From Legionella erythra (GTDB taxonomy: Bacteria; Pseudomonadota; Gammaproteobacteria; Legionellales; Legionellaceae): 64,000 bases of DNA. Shown here piece by piece: positions 54,437 to 64,000 of the stretch. The stretch is taken from contig NZ_LNYA01000034.1 in the NCBI RefSeq assembly GCF_001467615.1, positions 225,085 to 289,084 of the forward strand, read 5' to 3'. The notes under the pieces are model-generated. The model did not search any database. It saw only the letters and a list, made by a program, of their open reading frames with translations, and was not told where the DNA came from. Position 1 is the stretch's first letter; each line of letters starts with the position of its first letter. Position numbers and translations under genes: made by a program.

Positions 54437-55708
54437 TTACCTTTTACGTAATACACTATAAAAGAAACCATCCCGGTTTCCTTCACCGGGGATTATTTGC
54501 CAGCCATGACCCGTGAAGAGGCCCCACGGCTGCTCCCCCTTTAAGACGTCGCAATCAGGATGGCGGGCCGCAAAGGCGGCAATCTGTTGTTCATTTTCAA
54601 CAGGCAGAATGGAACAGGTGGCATAAACCAACAACCCTTGCGGTACCAGCAGGGGCCATAAGGTTTGCAGTAATTCGTTTTGCAGCGCTGCCGCCCGACG
54701 AATATCCTCTTCACTTCGCAAAAGCTTGATATCCGGATGCCGCCTAATGACGCCCAGGGCGGAGCATGGGGCATCCAGTAAAATGCGATCAAAAGGCGTC
54801 CCATCCCACCATTGCGAAGGCTGCAAAGCGTCTCCTTTGACCACAGTGGCCTGCAGGTGGAGGCGGGCCAGATTGGCGTTGACCCTCTCCAGTCGTTTTT
54901 CATCGACGTCAAGAGCAACGCATTCCTTCAATTGGTTTTCGCTTTCAAGAAGATGGCAGGTCTTACCGCCAGGAGCACAACAGGCATCCAGTACCCGCAA
55001 ACCCGGCCGCAAATCAAGAAGGCTTACCGCCAATTGCGCTGATTCATCCTGAACGGAGAGGTCCCCTTCATTAAAACCGGGTAATTCCTGCACATCGCAA
55101 GGTTTTTCCAGGGCGATGCCTTGCAAAGCGTAAGGGAGGGCTTTCGCGGGCATGCCTTTATCTTGTAGACGCTTAAGGTAGTCTTCGCGTGAGCAGCGGG
55201 CTTGATTGACGCGCAAACTCATGGGTGGATGCTGATCGTTCGCCGCTAGTAATTGCTGCCAATGATGCGGCCAATCCTGGCGCATACGTTTAATGAACCA
55301 ATCCGGATGGCCGTAAATATATTCCGGCTTGTTTTTTAGTTTCGCGAGCAACGCGTCTTTTTCGCGGCAAAAGCGTCTCAATACCGCATTAACCAACCCT
55401 TTCGCCCAGGATTTCTTGACTGCGTCCAGCAAAGCCACTGTTTCCTTGACTGTTGCGTACTCGGGTTTGTTTAAATACAGTAATTGATAAAGCCCCATCA
55501 ACACCGCAATCCAGATATCCTGTTCTTTGGGACGTTTTGTAAGCAGGCTGTCAGCCAAGTGTTGTAACCGGTAGTAATGCCGGCATACGCCAAACGCAAT
55601 TTCCCTCGCCAGGGGCGAGGCATGGGTCAGGTTATGGGATAAGGGGATTTTATCCTTAACCACAGCAATCAGGATTTCCAGGGCCTGCAAGCGATCATTT
55701 TTACTCAT
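54437..55708 (-). CDS. rsmB: 16S rRNA cytosine-967 C5-methyltransferase
   Basis: 423 aa. An NusB-like RNA-binding domain (about 1-140) precedes a SAM domain with [16 protein letters not shown]. The two catalytic cysteines are in [10 protein letters not shown] and [14 protein letters not shown]. It overlaps fmt by 4 bases, the usual fmt-rsmB arrangement. Confidence 0.94.
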   Translation of the reverse strand: MSKNDRLQALEILIAVVKDKIPLSHNLTHASPLAREIAFGVCRHYYRLQHLADSLLTKRPKEQDIWIAVLMGLYQLLYLNKPEYATVKETVALLDAVKKSWAKGLVNAVLRRFCREKDALLAKLKNKPEYIYGHPDWFIKRMRQDWPHHWQQLLAANDQHPPMSLRVNQARCSREDYLKRLQDKGMPAKALPYALQGIALEKPCDVQELPGFNEGDLSVQDESAQLAVSLLDLRPGLRVLDACCAPGGKTCHLLESENQLKECVALDVDEKRLERVNANLARLHLQATVVKGDALQPSQWWDGTPFDRILLDAPCSALGVIRRHPDIKLLRSEEDIRRAAALQNELLQTLWPLLVPQGLLVYATCSILPVENEQQIAAFAARHPDCDVLKGEQPWGLFTGHGWQIIPGEGNRDGFFYSVLRKR

Positions 55709-56649
55709 TGAAGGACCCGATTAATCAAAAGCCCTGCGCGGGGGGCATTCATCCAATCGGCAACCGGCATCGCTTTTCCGCCGGGAAATTGCAGAATTTC
55801 AATACAGAGCTTTCCTTCTTTAGTCGCAACCACCATGCCCTTTTTATCAATGCTTAAAATAGTGCCCGGTACGGCTGAGCTGGTCCCCGGTTCGATTTGA
55901 GCCTGGTGAATCCGCAGCATGTCCTCACCCGCCTGCGTATAGGCCACAGGCCAGGGATTAAAGGCGCGAATTTGCCGGTCAATGGTTATGGCACTTTGAT
56001 GCCAGTCAATACGGGCGTGGTCTTTGTTGATTTTTCCAGCGTAGGTGGCCAGATCATTATTCTGGGGAACCGGTTGGGCTCTGCCTGTTGCCAGGGCATC
56101 AATGGCTTCAAGCAAGGCTTCAGGCGACATCTCAGCCAATTTATCGTGCAAACTGACCGCTGTTTCCCTGTCGCTGAGTTCACAGGACACCTCAATCAAC
56201 CCATCACCGGTATCCAAACCCACGTCCATCTGCATGATGGTGACGCCGGATTGTTTGTCGCCATGCAATATGGCGTGCTGGATAGGTGAAGCGCCCCGCC
56301 AGCGCGGAAGCAGGGACGCATGGACATTGATACAGCCTAAGCGTGGCGTAGCGAGCACACTGCGCGGCAGAATAAGGCCATAAGCAATGACCACCATTAA
56401 ATCCGGCTTTAAGGCAGCCAATTCGTCCACCGCCTCGGGGTTTTTAAAATTGAGCGGCTGGTAAACCGGTAGTTGATGGTTTAACGCCCATTTCTTGACT
56501 GCCGAAGGCTGCAACTGACGTCCACGACCGGCGGGCCTGTCCGGTTGGGTGTATACGGCAATCAGATGATGGCTTGATCGGGACAGTGCATCGAGGCAGG
56601 GAAGACCAAATTCGGGTGTTCCTGCAAACACAATATTAAGCGGCGTCAT
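55705..56649 (-). CDS. fmt: Methionyl-tRNA formyltransferase
   Basis: 314 aa. It formylates initiator Met-tRNA. The formyl-folate site is [19 protein letters not shown] with DVGLDTGD. The C-terminal tRNA-binding domain contains [13 protein letters not shown]. It shares one base with the def stop, so def-fmt-rsmB are coupled. Confidence 0.95.
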   Translation of the reverse strand: MTPLNIVFAGTPEFGLPCLDALSRSSHHLIAVYTQPDRPAGRGRQLQPSAVKKWALNHQLPVYQPLNFKNPEAVDELAALKPDLMVVIAYGLILPRSVLATPRLGCINVHASLLPRWRGASPIQHAILHGDKQSGVTIMQMDVGLDTGDGLIEVSCELSDRETAVSLHDKLAEMSPEALLEAIDALATGRAQPVPQNNDLATYAGKINKDHARIDWHQSAITIDRQIRAFNPWPVAYTQAGEDMLRIHQAQIEPGTSSAVPGTILSIDKKGMVVATKEGKLCIEILQFPGGKAMPVADWMNAPRAGLLINRVLQ

Positions 56650-57158
56650 TATTTACGTGCCATCTGACGTTTGAATTTCTCAAGCTTGCGCCGGGCCATG
56701 GTGCGTTTGAGCGGCGACAGTAAATCAACATAAAGCCTGCCATTTAAATGGTCAATCTCATGCTGGAAACACTCACCCAGCAGGCCGTCGGCCGTCATTT
56801 CATACGACTTGCCGGTTCTATCCAGCGCCCGGATGGTGACCTTATCGGCACGGACTACCGTGTCGTAAACGCCAGGCACTGACAAACAACCTTCCTGGTA
56901 TTCCTTTTGCCCCTCGGAAGCGATGATTTCGGGATTAATCAGTACAAGCTGCTGTTTTTTGTCGCCAATGACATCGATAACCGATAAACGCAGGCTCACA
57001 CCGATCTGCGGAGCCGCCAAGCCTACGCCATTGACGCTGTACATGGTCTCAAACATGTCATCAATAAGCGTTTGTAACGCATCGTCAAATTGTTCAACCG
57101 GTTTAGCCACCTGGCGCAATACTGCATCAGGCAGGTAAATAATCTTGCGAATAGCCAT
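56649..57158 (-). CDS. def: Peptide deformylase
   Basis: 169 aa. The three deformylase motifs are [16 protein letters not shown] (metal Cys) and QHEIDHLNG (metal His pair with catalytic Glu). It removes the formyl group from new proteins, completing the Fmt cycle. It is divergent from the LysM gene across 92 bases. Confidence 0.95.
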   Translation of the reverse strand: MAIRKIIYLPDAVLRQVAKPVEQFDDALQTLIDDMFETMYSVNGVGLAAPQIGVSLRLSVIDVIGDKKQQLVLINPEIIASEGQKEYQEGCLSVPGVYDTVVRADKVTIRALDRTGKSYEMTADGLLGECFQHEIDHLNGRLYVDLLSPLKRTMARRKLEKFKRQMARK

Positions 57159-57250
57159 AAGACATCTGTTTTAAAAGGTGAATTGCGTGGTATTATCGCT
57201 AATACCATGTGCAGCTGCAAGATGCCAACAATTGGACCAAGGACTGATCA

Positions 57251-58309
57251 ATGCGATACTTGCTGATTATTTTATGCTTTTTCCTCTCCTTTGACTTGCA
57301 CGCATTTTCTTCAGCCCCGCACGTGACCTCCCTTCGCTCCGATTATCCCAGGCGCTATGTTGTTCAACCGGGCGATACCCTGTGGTCGATTGCCACCAAG
57401 TACTTAAACCGCCCCTGGGAATGGAAAGCCCTGTGGCATGCCAATCCCACAATTAAAAACCCCAACCGGCTTTATCCCGGCGCGGTCCTTGAACTGAACT
57501 TTTACCATCGCCACCCCTACCTCAAGGTTTTATCCAATGGCACCATCAAATTATCGCCGCACATGCGGCCGATGCCGAGCGATGCAGCGATTGCCCCCAT
57601 CCCGCTGATGGATATCAAACCCTTCCTGAACGCATCCCTGGTGATGGACAAGAATCTGCTGGCCCAGGCACCGTATATTGTTGCCTTTACCGGGGAACAC
57701 ATGCTGGGCGGTCAGGGCGATGAAGTCTATGTTAAAAAACTGCATCCTTCGCGCAAAATGCCGAGAGGCGCGACGATTTCCTATGCTATCTACCGGCCAG
57801 AATGCCCCTATCTTGAGCCGGTCACCCATCGACAATTGGGTTATAAGGCGACCTTGGTCGGTTATGGCGAACTGGTTCGAGGCGGTGAGCCAGCCACCAT
57901 TCTTTTGACGGAAATTACCGAAGGGGTCAAAATAAGGGATCGGGTCATGCTGAATGATTTCCCGGAGTTCAAACTGAATTTTCTGCCCAAAACACCCAGC
58001 TATCCCATACGCGGCTCTATTATTGATTTACCCGGCGGCTTGCCGAGCGGTTCAACTCAAGGGGCAGTGGGACTCGTTGCCGTTATCGACCGAGGCGATG
58101 ATGCAGGCCTTGAGGCAGGCGATGTTCTGGCCATTTATTCCGAGCAACGCTTAATCCGTGATCCGCTCAATCGTCAGGAGGAAATCCTCCTGCCACGTGA
58201 ACGGGTAGGGGAAATGATGATTTTCCGAGTCTTTAGCAAAACCAGTTTTGCCTTAGTCGTGCGTTCAACCCGAGCTGTTCATCTGCTGGATAAAGTTACC
58301 AATCCATGA
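57251..58309 (+). CDS. LysM-domain secreted protein
   Basis: 352 aa with a signal peptide. One LysM peptidoglycan-binding domain (about 35-85) reads RYVVQPGDTLWSIATKYLNR then PTIKNPNRLYPGAVLEL. The rest is beta-rich and conserved in gammaproteobacteria upstream of dprA. It overlaps dprA by 4 bases. Confidence 0.88.
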   Translation: MRYLLIILCFFLSFDLHAFSSAPHVTSLRSDYPRRYVVQPGDTLWSIATKYLNRPWEWKALWHANPTIKNPNRLYPGAVLELNFYHRHPYLKVLSNGTIKLSPHMRPMPSDAAIAPIPLMDIKPFLNASLVMDKNLLAQAPYIVAFTGEHMLGGQGDEVYVKKLHPSRKMPRGATISYAIYRPECPYLEPVTHRQLGYKATLVGYGELVRGGEPATILLTEITEGVKIRDRVMLNDFPEFKLNFLPKTPSYPIRGSIIDLPGGLPSGSTQGAVGLVAVIDRGDDAGLEAGDVLAIYSEQRLIRDPLNRQEEILLPRERVGEMMIFRVFSKTSFALVVRSTRAVHLLDKVTNP

Positions 58310-59391
58310 CCAATAAGCCTTACCTTCTCGCCCTAAACCGTATACCTGCCATTGGCCCCCGCACTGTAATGAAATTACTGCAGCAATGGCCAGTATTGGC
58401 GAATCTGTTCAATACGCCCTCTCAAGCCCTGCTTGATGCGGGTTTACCTGAACGAATCGCGTTGGCGGTAGAGCGGTTTGACAGCAAAATCATTGACGCC
58501 GATACCGCCTGGCAACAGGCTTCCCCAAACCACCATCTGTTGACCTGGGAAGACGATGCCTACCCTGCCCTCCTGCGCGAAATCCATGATCCGCCCATCG
58601 TTTTATACGCGCTGGGTGATTTGGCGGCATTGCAGCAGCCATGCATCGCCATGGTCGGCACGCGCAAACCCTCTGGCAGCGGCGGCGAGACCGCAGAACA
58701 CTTTGCCTTTGAGTTGGCCAGCCAGAATATCACGGTCGTCAGCGGCCTAGCTTTGGGTATTGACGCCCGAGCGCATGCCGGTTGCGTTGCGGCGCAGGGA
58801 AAAACCATTGCCGTCATGGGCACCGGCATTGATCGCATCTATCCACGCCATCATCAGCAACTGGCTGATAAAATAAGCAAAAATGGCTTGTTGATGAGCG
58901 AGTTCCCATTAAATACTCCATCCAGTGCTGGACATTTTCCACGCAGAAATCGTATAATAAGTGGCTTATCCTTGGCCACCTTGGTTGTAGAAGCGGCAAT
59001 TCGCAGCGGTTCGTTGATCACTGCGCGCCTGGCACTGGAGCAAAATCGGGAGGTGATGGCTATACCTGGCTCAATCCACAACCCGCAATCCAGAGGTTGC
59101 CATTTTCTATTGCAGCAAGGGGCGAAGTTGGTTACCTCGACAGAGGACATCCTGGAAGAGTTAAAATTGACCATTCCGGATAAAAAAATGAATCAATCCA
59201 GGTCATCCCTTGCAACAAACAATAAAAACCTAGTAAAGTGCATTGGCTTTGAAACGACGACGGTCGATCAGATTGTCAACCGCAGCGGTTTAAACGTTGA
59301 GGAAGTCGTCTCTGACCTGGCCATATTGGAATTAGAGGGCATTGTCAAATCAGTACCCGGCGGTTACATGAGGTGTGCATATGAAAGATAG
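58306..59391 (+). CDS. dprA: DNA-processing protein DprA
   Basis: 361 aa. An N-terminal helix-hairpin region is followed by the Rossmann core with VGTRKPSGSGGE and VVSGLALGIDARAHAG, and a C-terminal winged helix (TTVDQIVNRSGLNVEEVVSD). It loads RecA on incoming single-stranded DNA in transformation. Its end overlaps smg by 11 bases. Confidence 0.93.
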   Translation: MTNKPYLLALNRIPAIGPRTVMKLLQQWPVLANLFNTPSQALLDAGLPERIALAVERFDSKIIDADTAWQQASPNHHLLTWEDDAYPALLREIHDPPIVLYALGDLAALQQPCIAMVGTRKPSGSGGETAEHFAFELASQNITVVSGLALGIDARAHAGCVAAQGKTIAVMGTGIDRIYPRHHQQLADKISKNGLLMSEFPLNTPSSAGHFPRRNRIISGLSLATLVVEAAIRSGSLITARLALEQNREVMAIPGSIHNPQSRGCHFLLQQGAKLVTSTEDILEELKLTIPDKKMNQSRSSLATNNKNLVKCIGFETTTVDQIVNRSGLNVEEVVSDLAILELEGIVKSVPGGYMRCAYER

Positions 59392-59824
59392 CTTGTTTGA
59401 GATGTTGATGAATTTCTTTGAGAAAAGTTTATCTCAGTTAAAGGAAAGCAAATCTCAGCAAAATACAGAGACAGCCCAGCCAGACGGGGAAAATGGTCTT
59501 GCCTTGACCACCCCCGAAAACCGTACGCTTGTGGTCAGGCCGGCCGACATGAATGCCACGCGGGTATTTACTGTCGATGAGCAAATGAAATTGACCAAAG
59601 CCAGCTACCAGTTTATCGTGCGCATGATGCTTTGGGGCGTTATCGCGACTGAAACCATGGAACAAATCATTAATCAGCTGCTTTTTTCCGAATCCCGCTT
59701 TGTCACGCTGCAGGAGACGAAATGGACTATTCGCAATACTTTGGCAGAGCATCTTGATTCCGCACAACTTGCTTTTCTTGATCTTGTGCTCTATCAAAAA
59801 GAAGATGAGCTACCCTTACATTGA
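59381..59824 (+). CDS. smg: Smg / DUF494 family protein
   Basis: 147 aa from ATG 59381 (a GTG at 59375 would add two residues). MKDSLFEMLMNFFEKSL at the start and the C-terminal KWTIRNTLAEHLDSAQLAFL are typical of Smg, which lies between dprA and topA in many gammaproteobacteria. Function is not established. Confidence 0.9.
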   Translation: MKDSLFEMLMNFFEKSLSQLKESKSQQNTETAQPDGENGLALTTPENRTLVVRPADMNATRVFTVDEQMKLTKASYQFIVRMMLWGVIATETMEQIINQLLFSESRFVTLQETKWTIRNTLAEHLDSAQLAFLDLVLYQKEDELPLH

Positions 59825-59854
59825 TAACACAAAAAAAGTAAAGGCCAACTTTCT

Positions 59855-62137
59855 ATGAACAAACATTTGGTTATCGTGGAATCTCCCGCGAAGGCTAAAA
59901 CTATTCAAAAATACCTGGGCAAGGATTACGATGTCTTGGCCTCTTATGGCCATGTCAGGGATTTGCCGCCGCGCAAGGGATCGGTCAATCCCGATAATCA
60001 TTTTACCATGACCTATACCCCCATTGAAAAGAACGCGCGCCATATCGAATCCATTGCCAAAGCGCTTAAACACTCCGATTCACTCCTGTTAGCCACCGAC
60101 CCTGATCGCGAAGGAGAAGCCATTTCCTGGCATGTTTATGAATTAATGAAAGAACGTAATTTGTTGAAAAACAAAGAAGTTCACCGTATTTTTTTTAATG
60201 AGATCACCAAATCAGCCATTCAGGAAGCGATTAATAATCCCCGTTCCATTTCCATGGATCTGGTCAATGCCCAGCAGGCACGCCGCGCCCTGGATTATTT
60301 GGTCGGTTTTAATCTTTCGCCGCTATTGTGGAAAAAGATTAGACGCGGCCTTTCCGCCGGCCGCGTACAAAGCCCGGCTTTACGCCTGATTGTGGAGCGC
60401 GAGGAAGAAATTGAACGCTTTGTCGCCCAGGAATACTGGCGCATCCTGGCCAATTGCCAACACGACAAGTCGGCTTTTGAAGCCAGGCTAACCCATTATC
60501 AGGGTGAAAAACTCCACCAGTTCAGCATCACGCAAGGGGAAGAGGCTCACCGTCTACGCGATTATTTATTACAACAGGCCCAGGGTGTTCTCGTTGTAGA
60601 TAACATTGAAAAGAAACAGCGCAAGCGCAAACCCGCCGCCCCCTTTATTACATCCACTCTGCAACAGGAAGCCGCTCGCAAACTTGGTTTTACCGCCCGT
60701 AAAACCATGATGGTCGCGCAGCAATTGTACGAAGGGATAGATATCGGTTCAGGAACCGTTGGTCTCATTTCCTATATGCGTACGGACTCGGTGAACCTGT
60801 CCAATGAAGCACTGGAGGACATCCGCGAGTTCATCATTAACCGTTATGGTCAGGACAATTACCCGGGCAGCCCGCGTGTTTACAAAACCAAATCCAAAAA
60901 CGCTCAGGAAGCGCATGAAGCGATTCGTCCGACATCCATTAAACGCACCCCGGAAATGGTGCAGGAATCGCTGAGCTCCGATCAATTCAAACTGTACAGC
61001 CTGATATGGAAACGTACGGTGGCCTGCCAGATGGCCGACGCTGTTCTTGACACCGTCGCCATTGATTTCACCTGCGGCCAGGGCAACCTGTTCCGCGCCA
61101 ATGGTTCCACCATCACCTTCCCCGGTTTTCTTACCGTCTACGAAGAAGGGCAGGATGATTTGACGGAAGACGAGCAGCATGGCGTGTTGCTGCCTAACCT
61201 GAAAGTGGGTGAAAAAGTCATGCTTCAGGGTATCGTGGCTAACCAGCATTTTACCGAACCGCCGCCCCGCTATTCGGAAGCATCCCTGGTTAAGGCGCTG
61301 GAAGAATACGACATTGGCCGTCCATCGACTTATGCCACCATCATTCATACGCTGCAGCAACGCGAGTATGTCATTGTCGATAAAAAACGCTTTGTACCGA
61401 CTGACGTTGGCCGTATCGTTAACCGTTTTCTCACGGGCCATTTTACCCGCTACGTGGATTACAAATTCACTGCCCAGCTTGAAGATACCCTGGATGCCGT
61501 TTCCCGTGGCGAGCGCGAATGGGTGCCTGTGCTGGAAGAGTTCTGGAAACCGTTTATCCAGCAGATTCATCAAACCGATGAACAGGTGCAGCGTAAAGAC
61601 GTCACCACCGAAACCCTGGACGAGCAATGCCCAAAATGCAGTAAACCCTTAGCCATTCGCTTAGGCAAACGCGGCCGTTTTATTGGCTGTACCGGTTACC
61701 CTGAATGCGATTACACCCAGGATTTGGGTCATGCCGAAGGGGAAAAAGCGGAACCGGACGTCGTTGAGGGCCGAACCTGCCCTGAATGCCAGGGCGCGTT
61801 GCATATTAAAACCGGACGTTACGGACGCTTTATCGGTTGCAGCAACTACCCGGATTGTAAATTCATTGAACCACTTGAAAAACCGGCAGATACCGGCGTT
61901 GAATGCCCCAAATGCCATGAAGCGACCATCTTGAAGCGCAAATCACGCAAGGGCAAAATTTTCTACTCCTGCGGCAATTACCCCAAATGCGACTATGCCT
62001 TGTGGAATGAGCCGGTGGCCACACCCTGTCCCCAATGCGCCTGGCCCTTGTTGACAGTCAAGGAAACCAAGCGTTCAGGGAAACAAATCCTTTGTCCCCG
62101 CGAAGGCTGTGGGTACAGTGCCAATGCCAACGAGTAG
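59855..62137 (+). CDS. topA: DNA topoisomerase I
   Basis: 760 aa. The Toprim domain has ESPAKAKTIQKYLG and ATDPDREGEAISWH. The catalytic Tyr is in GLISYMRTDSVNLS. The C-terminus holds four Cys4 zinc ribbons (starting CPKCSKP, CPECQGA, CPKCHEA and CPQCAWP). It relaxes negative supercoils. A hairpin terminator overlaps its stop. Confidence 0.95.
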   Translation: MNKHLVIVESPAKAKTIQKYLGKDYDVLASYGHVRDLPPRKGSVNPDNHFTMTYTPIEKNARHIESIAKALKHSDSLLLATDPDREGEAISWHVYELMKERNLLKNKEVHRIFFNEITKSAIQEAINNPRSISMDLVNAQQARRALDYLVGFNLSPLLWKKIRRGLSAGRVQSPALRLIVEREEEIERFVAQEYWRILANCQHDKSAFEARLTHYQGEKLHQFSITQGEEAHRLRDYLLQQAQGVLVVDNIEKKQRKRKPAAPFITSTLQQEAARKLGFTARKTMMVAQQLYEGIDIGSGTVGLISYMRTDSVNLSNEALEDIREFIINRYGQDNYPGSPRVYKTKSKNAQEAHEAIRPTSIKRTPEMVQESLSSDQFKLYSLIWKRTVACQMADAVLDTVAIDFTCGQGNLFRANGSTITFPGFLTVYEEGQDDLTEDEQHGVLLPNLKVGEKVMLQGIVANQHFTEPPPRYSEASLVKALEEYDIGRPSTYATIIHTLQQREYVIVDKKRFVPTDVGRIVNRFLTGHFTRYVDYKFTAQLEDTLDAVSRGEREWVPVLEEFWKPFIQQIHQTDEQVQRKDVTTETLDEQCPKCSKPLAIRLGKRGRFIGCTGYPECDYTQDLGHAEGEKAEPDVVEGRTCPECQGALHIKTGRYGRFIGCSNYPDCKFIEPLEKPADTGVECPKCHEATILKRKSRKGKIFYSCGNYPKCDYALWNEPVATPCPQCAWPLLTVKETKRSGKQILCPREGCGYSANANE

Positions 62138-62172
62138 CCGCTTAATACGGAAAGCGGCTGCCTTTGTTTTTT
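62136..62172 (+). terminator. Terminator of topA
   Basis: AGCCGCTT (62136-62143) pairs with AAGCGGCT (62152-62159) and is followed by GCCTTTGTTTTTT. It spans the topA stop and the stop of the convergent deacetylase gene. Confidence 0.7.
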
Positions 62173-62960
62173 CTAATCGCATTCTCAAAGGAGAAATCAA
62201 GCTCCGGGGCCGGGTTTTCCAGGGCCTTGGTTAGGGTGATGAATTGATAGCCGTTTTTTCGGTACATGGCAATGATATCACCCAGCACATAGCTATTCAG
62301 GACATTGGCATGCAGCAGCAGAATTTGTCTTGCATCCTTGCTTTTCGCTTTCTTTTCGGCACGCAGCGTGCGGTTCCAGATGTAGGCCAAATACCGGGGC
62401 TTAAGTTTTTGAATATACGCTTCCCTTGAACGATAGGGGACACGATACACCATTTCATTGAAGCGGAAATCATCGCTGTCGATGGTCACCGGCGCTATCA
62501 CATAGTGATGTTCAGCGAGGTATTGATGAACCTTTTCCCGGGTTTGATTGGCTCCTTCTGCCAGATAGGGGTAGCGGAAATATTTAGGTTCAGTCATTAA
62601 CGGGTTAAGAATTTTATCGGCTTTTTCAATATCGGCAATGTATCTGTCTGCGCCAATCTGATTGAGGCTACGATGCGAATAGGTGTGGTTGCCCAACTCA
62701 AAACCGGCTTCACGGAATCGTTCAAGGAAAGCCCATTGACCTTTTTCTATGGCACCGGCAATCACAAAGCCGGTGGCGGGCACTTTATTATCCACCAGGG
62801 CTTGAATAATTTTATTGAAGCGTTCCGTGGCGCGCTGTTGATTACCCGGCGTATCCATTCGTGAAGCAACCAGCGGCAAATCATCGATGGTAATGGCAAT
62901 TTCCTTTTCAGCAAAGCTTAGGCTAGATGCCAGACACAACAAGAGAACTAACGTACGCAT
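62142..62960 (-). CDS. Secreted polysaccharide deacetylase-family protein
   Basis: 272 aa with a signal peptide (RTLVLLLCLASSLSFA). NodB-fold motifs: IAITIDDLPLV (catalytic/metal Asp pair), ELGNHTYSHRSLNQ (metal His pair) and YFRYPYLAEGANQ. The likely action is removal of N-acetyl groups from a cell-wall or other sugar polymer; the substrate is unknown. Confidence 0.88.
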   Translation of the reverse strand: MRTLVLLLCLASSLSFAEKEIAITIDDLPLVASRMDTPGNQQRATERFNKIIQALVDNKVPATGFVIAGAIEKGQWAFLERFREAGFELGNHTYSHRSLNQIGADRYIADIEKADKILNPLMTEPKYFRYPYLAEGANQTREKVHQYLAEHHYVIAPVTIDSDDFRFNEMVYRVPYRSREAYIQKLKPRYLAYIWNRTLRAEKKAKSKDARQILLLHANVLNSYVLGDIIAMYRKNGYQFITLTKALENPAPELDFSFENAIRKNKGSRFPY

Positions 62961-63115
62961 AATAATCCTTTATTCAGCATTCGTTTAATCAGTTTAACAG
63001 ATGATGGTAAAATTTCGAGGGGCATCAATCACTTATATCGACGGCTTTTTTACCTGTTATAAACAAAATGCGCTATAATCCATCATTTTGAATACCCCAT
63101 GTTCCAGAATAAGAC

Positions 63116-64000
63116 ATGCCAATAGACCACGATCAAACCCATGCTGTTCAATTGCAACGCTTTAATCAATTAAAAGCCTTGATTCTTAAACGAAAGGCCT
63201 TCGAAGCAGCGCACCCCTACCCCCCTTACTCCCTCTACCAAACCGATTTTAATTTTACAGACGTACACGGCAATTCCTTATTGCATTATGCAGCAGCGCT
63301 TGGGGATATGAATAAAATCAGGGAATGCCTTAAAGATAACATCAACCCTGATTTAAAAAATAACCTGGCCCAGCAAGCCATTCACCTGGCATTGAATAAT
63401 CATCAATTGGAAGCAGCCAGAGCACTGTTTATGGCAGAAGCCGATTGCACGGAAGTCCATTTAACCCATTGTCAGGACGATCCGAAACAAATCGCCTGGT
63501 TTAAAGAAGAGCTTCAACACGCGTTAAAAGGGGCTTTTCCCCTGCCCAGCAGCAACTATCAATTTCCCCGTTATCATGGTCAATGGTTTAAACCAGCAAA
63601 AAAGCAAGGGACATCGCATCAGGCATTAATTCGTGCGGCAGAAATAGGTGATATCCCATTCCTTCAATCCGTGGTAACCCACCATTCATTGCCGCAAAAA
63701 ACGGTGAATGCCTTGTTGCCGGTTGCTGCCGGCAGTAATCAACTGGACACCGTGAGATACCTTATTGAGAACGCATCTGCCATGGATGAGCCTTATGGGA
63801 AAACAGCGCTAATTGAGGCAGTAAAAAATCGCCACAGGCGCATCATCGATTATTTATTATCAAAAAAGGTAGACCTTAACCGCCAGGATAGCTCGAAAAA
63901 TACCGCATTAAGCTATGCCCTGGCCAATAACGACCAACCCGTCACCAACCAATTGTTACAACACGGTGCCACGTACCTCCATACCAATCTATCCGGCAAT
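63116..64000 (+). CDS. Ankyrin-repeat protein, 5' part (runs off the window)
   Basis: 295 codons are open from ATG 63116 to the window end. Ankyrin-like repeats are visible: DVHGNSLLHYAAALGDMNKI, NLAQQAIHLALNNHQLEAAR, then YGKTALIEAVKNRHRRIIDY and SKNTALSYALANNDQPVTNQ. There is no signal peptide. TATAAT-like bases (63073-63079) lie about 40 upstream. Ankyrin proteins of this kind are frequent effectors in Legionella-type bacteria, but here only the fold is supported. Confidence 0.85.
   Translation, partial: MPIDHDQTHAVQLQRFNQLKALILKRKAFEAAHPYPPYSLYQTDFNFTDVHGNSLLHYAAALGDMNKIRECLKDNINPDLKNNLAQQAIHLALNNHQLEAARALFMAEADCTEVHLTHCQDDPKQIAWFKEELQHALKGAFPLPSSNYQFPRYHGQWFKPAKKQGTSHQALIRAAEIGDIPFLQSVVTHHSLPQKTVNALLPVAAGSNQLDTVRYLIENASAMDEPYGKTALIEAVKNRHRRIIDYLLSKKVDLNRQDSSKNTALSYALANNDQPVTNQLLQHGATYLHTNLSGN

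Noticed and set aside
60749-61627. Long minus-strand open frame of 292 codons opposite topA
   Set aside because: It lies wholly inside the conserved topA gene, has no ribosome site or recognisable domain, and reflects codon bias of topA.

Overview
The window looks like a chromosome segment of a Legionella-like gammaproteobacterium. This rests on the mevalonate-kinase/IDI pair, ankyrin and coiled-coil effector-type proteins, an EAL/GGDEF protein, the def-fmt-rsmB and dprA-smg-topA blocks, and an overall resemblance to that family. It is an inference, not a database result. The window splits at a tRNA-Pro(GGG) gene on the minus strand (32443-32519). Everything to its left is AT-richer and accessory. 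Everything to its right is GC-richer and mostly housekeeping. The 3' end of the tRNA faces the accessory side, as expected for a genomic island or integrative element inserted at a tRNA.

Accessory side, cargo (1-24.3 kb): a degraded cold-shock/phaB chimera; a complete N-ATPase-type F-ATPase operon (atpD-C-Q-B-E-F-A-G, without atpR or a separate delta gene); a three-gene redox module (FAD/2Fe-2S reductase, b-type membrane protein, seven-haem cytochrome c); an envelope and copper-handling block (methyltransferase, DUF2933, His-rich secreted protein, CopA-CopB fusion, DUF2231); and a polyhydroxyalkanoate/acyl-phosphate block (DUF3141, phaC, MaoC-phosphotransacetylase, ackA, fabI, phaB), closed by a frameshifted cold-shock gene. 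The csp-phaB pair at the right end is present as an inverted, deleted copy at the left end.

Accessory side, mobility module (24.4-30 kb): two tandem tyrosine-recombinase-like genes, the first lacking catalytic residues; a GNAT acetyltransferase; a 64-aa protein; ssb; ardA; and a Panacea-type toxin-antitoxin pair. The most notable find is here. Two copies of a structured RNA, upstream of the recombinases and of the ssb/ardA genes, each consist of a complete type I hammerhead ribozyme core, then an H-type pseudoknot, then a terminator. Stems are preserved by compensatory changes between the copies. A further pseudoknot lies between ssb and ardA.

Island end (30-32.4 kb): a minus-strand operon with a 26-aa peptide, a perfect 14-bp hairpin, a 2-oxoglutarate/Fe(II) oxygenase and an unrecognised 359-aa protein. 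This layout resembles a small modified-peptide (RiPP) cluster.

Core side (32.6-64 kb): a VOC gene broken by an in-frame stop; a coiled-coil protein; Hsp20; a receiver-GGDEF-EAL regulator split at an A7 run; acyl-CoA dehydrogenase with a fused E1 dehydrogenase; FliK/FhlB-like proteins; mevalonate kinase and IDI; effector-like proteins; a VanX-like dipeptidase and a 2H phosphoesterase; a metallophosphoesterase; DacB; ParB; the def-fmt-rsmB-CPBP block; LysM-dprA-smg-topA; a polysaccharide deacetylase; and the 5' part of an ankyrin protein.
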